Assembly (NCBI GenBank): GCA_937926265.1
Contig: CALAZS010000289.1
Coordinates: forward strand, 1 to 6,485
Direction of reading: 5' to 3'
DNA length: 6,485 nucleotides
Source: an uncultured Gammaproteobacteria bacterium
Lineage (GTDB): Bacteria > Pseudomonadota > Gammaproteobacteria > Chromatiales > Chromatiaceae
A program made the position numbers and the translations under genes. Below are positions 6,482 to 6,485 of this stretch, in pieces; the first letter of the stretch is position 1, and each line of letters begins with the position of its first letter. A model generated the notes under the pieces. That model was not told the origin of the DNA, searched no databases, and saw only the letters and a list, made by a program, of their open reading frames with translations.

Positions 6482-6485
6482 CATT

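Noticed and set aside
1..6485. CRISPR array, tRNA, rRNA, toxin-antitoxin or phage-defence genes
   Set aside because: No regularly spaced repeats, no recognisable tRNA or rRNA segments, and all long frames are accounted for by receptor, metabolic, envelope and rRNA-modification genes.

Overview
The window looks like chromosomal DNA from a gammaproteobacterium of moderate to low GC. The CysM and RlmD proteins are close, by recalled sequence, to the Escherichia coli proteins. The YdbH/YdbL-type envelope proteins and a TonB-dependent receptor indicate a Gram-negative with an outer membrane. Genus cannot be read from the sequence.

Layout. Positions 1-1325 hold, on the minus strand, the first ~441 codons of a TonB-dependent outer-membrane receptor that runs off the left edge. 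A short divergent AT-rich intergenic region (1326-1407) carries a 19-bp Fur-box-like sequence and a perfect TATAAT. Four plus-strand genes then follow with almost no spacing: cysM (cysteine synthase B, 1408-2301), a YdbH-family AsmA-like periplasmic protein (GTG start near 2252, end 4366), a YnbE/YdbL-like lipoprotein (4390-5037) and rlmD (23S rRNA m5U1939 methyltransferase, 5052-6380). The last ~100 bases hold an intergenic repeat bounded by a perfect 14-bp inverted repeat.

How the genes fit together. No terminator is visible between cysM and rlmD, and the spacings (overlap, 23 nt, 14 nt) fit one transcript. cysM and rlmD are, from general knowledge, neighbours in many gammaproteobacteria (often followed by relA). 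Here a two-gene envelope lipid-transport module sits between them. In E. coli the corresponding genes are ydbH-ynbE-ydbL: YdbH and the lipoprotein YnbE form a bridge between the membranes, and YdbL modulates that interaction. In this window there is no separate ynbE. Instead, one 215-residue lipoprotein has a YnbE-like start (lipobox plus a VTIN segment) and a YdbL/DUF1318-like C-terminal half. This apparent fusion is the most interesting observation. The terminal repeat and the Fur-like box are the next most useful to check.
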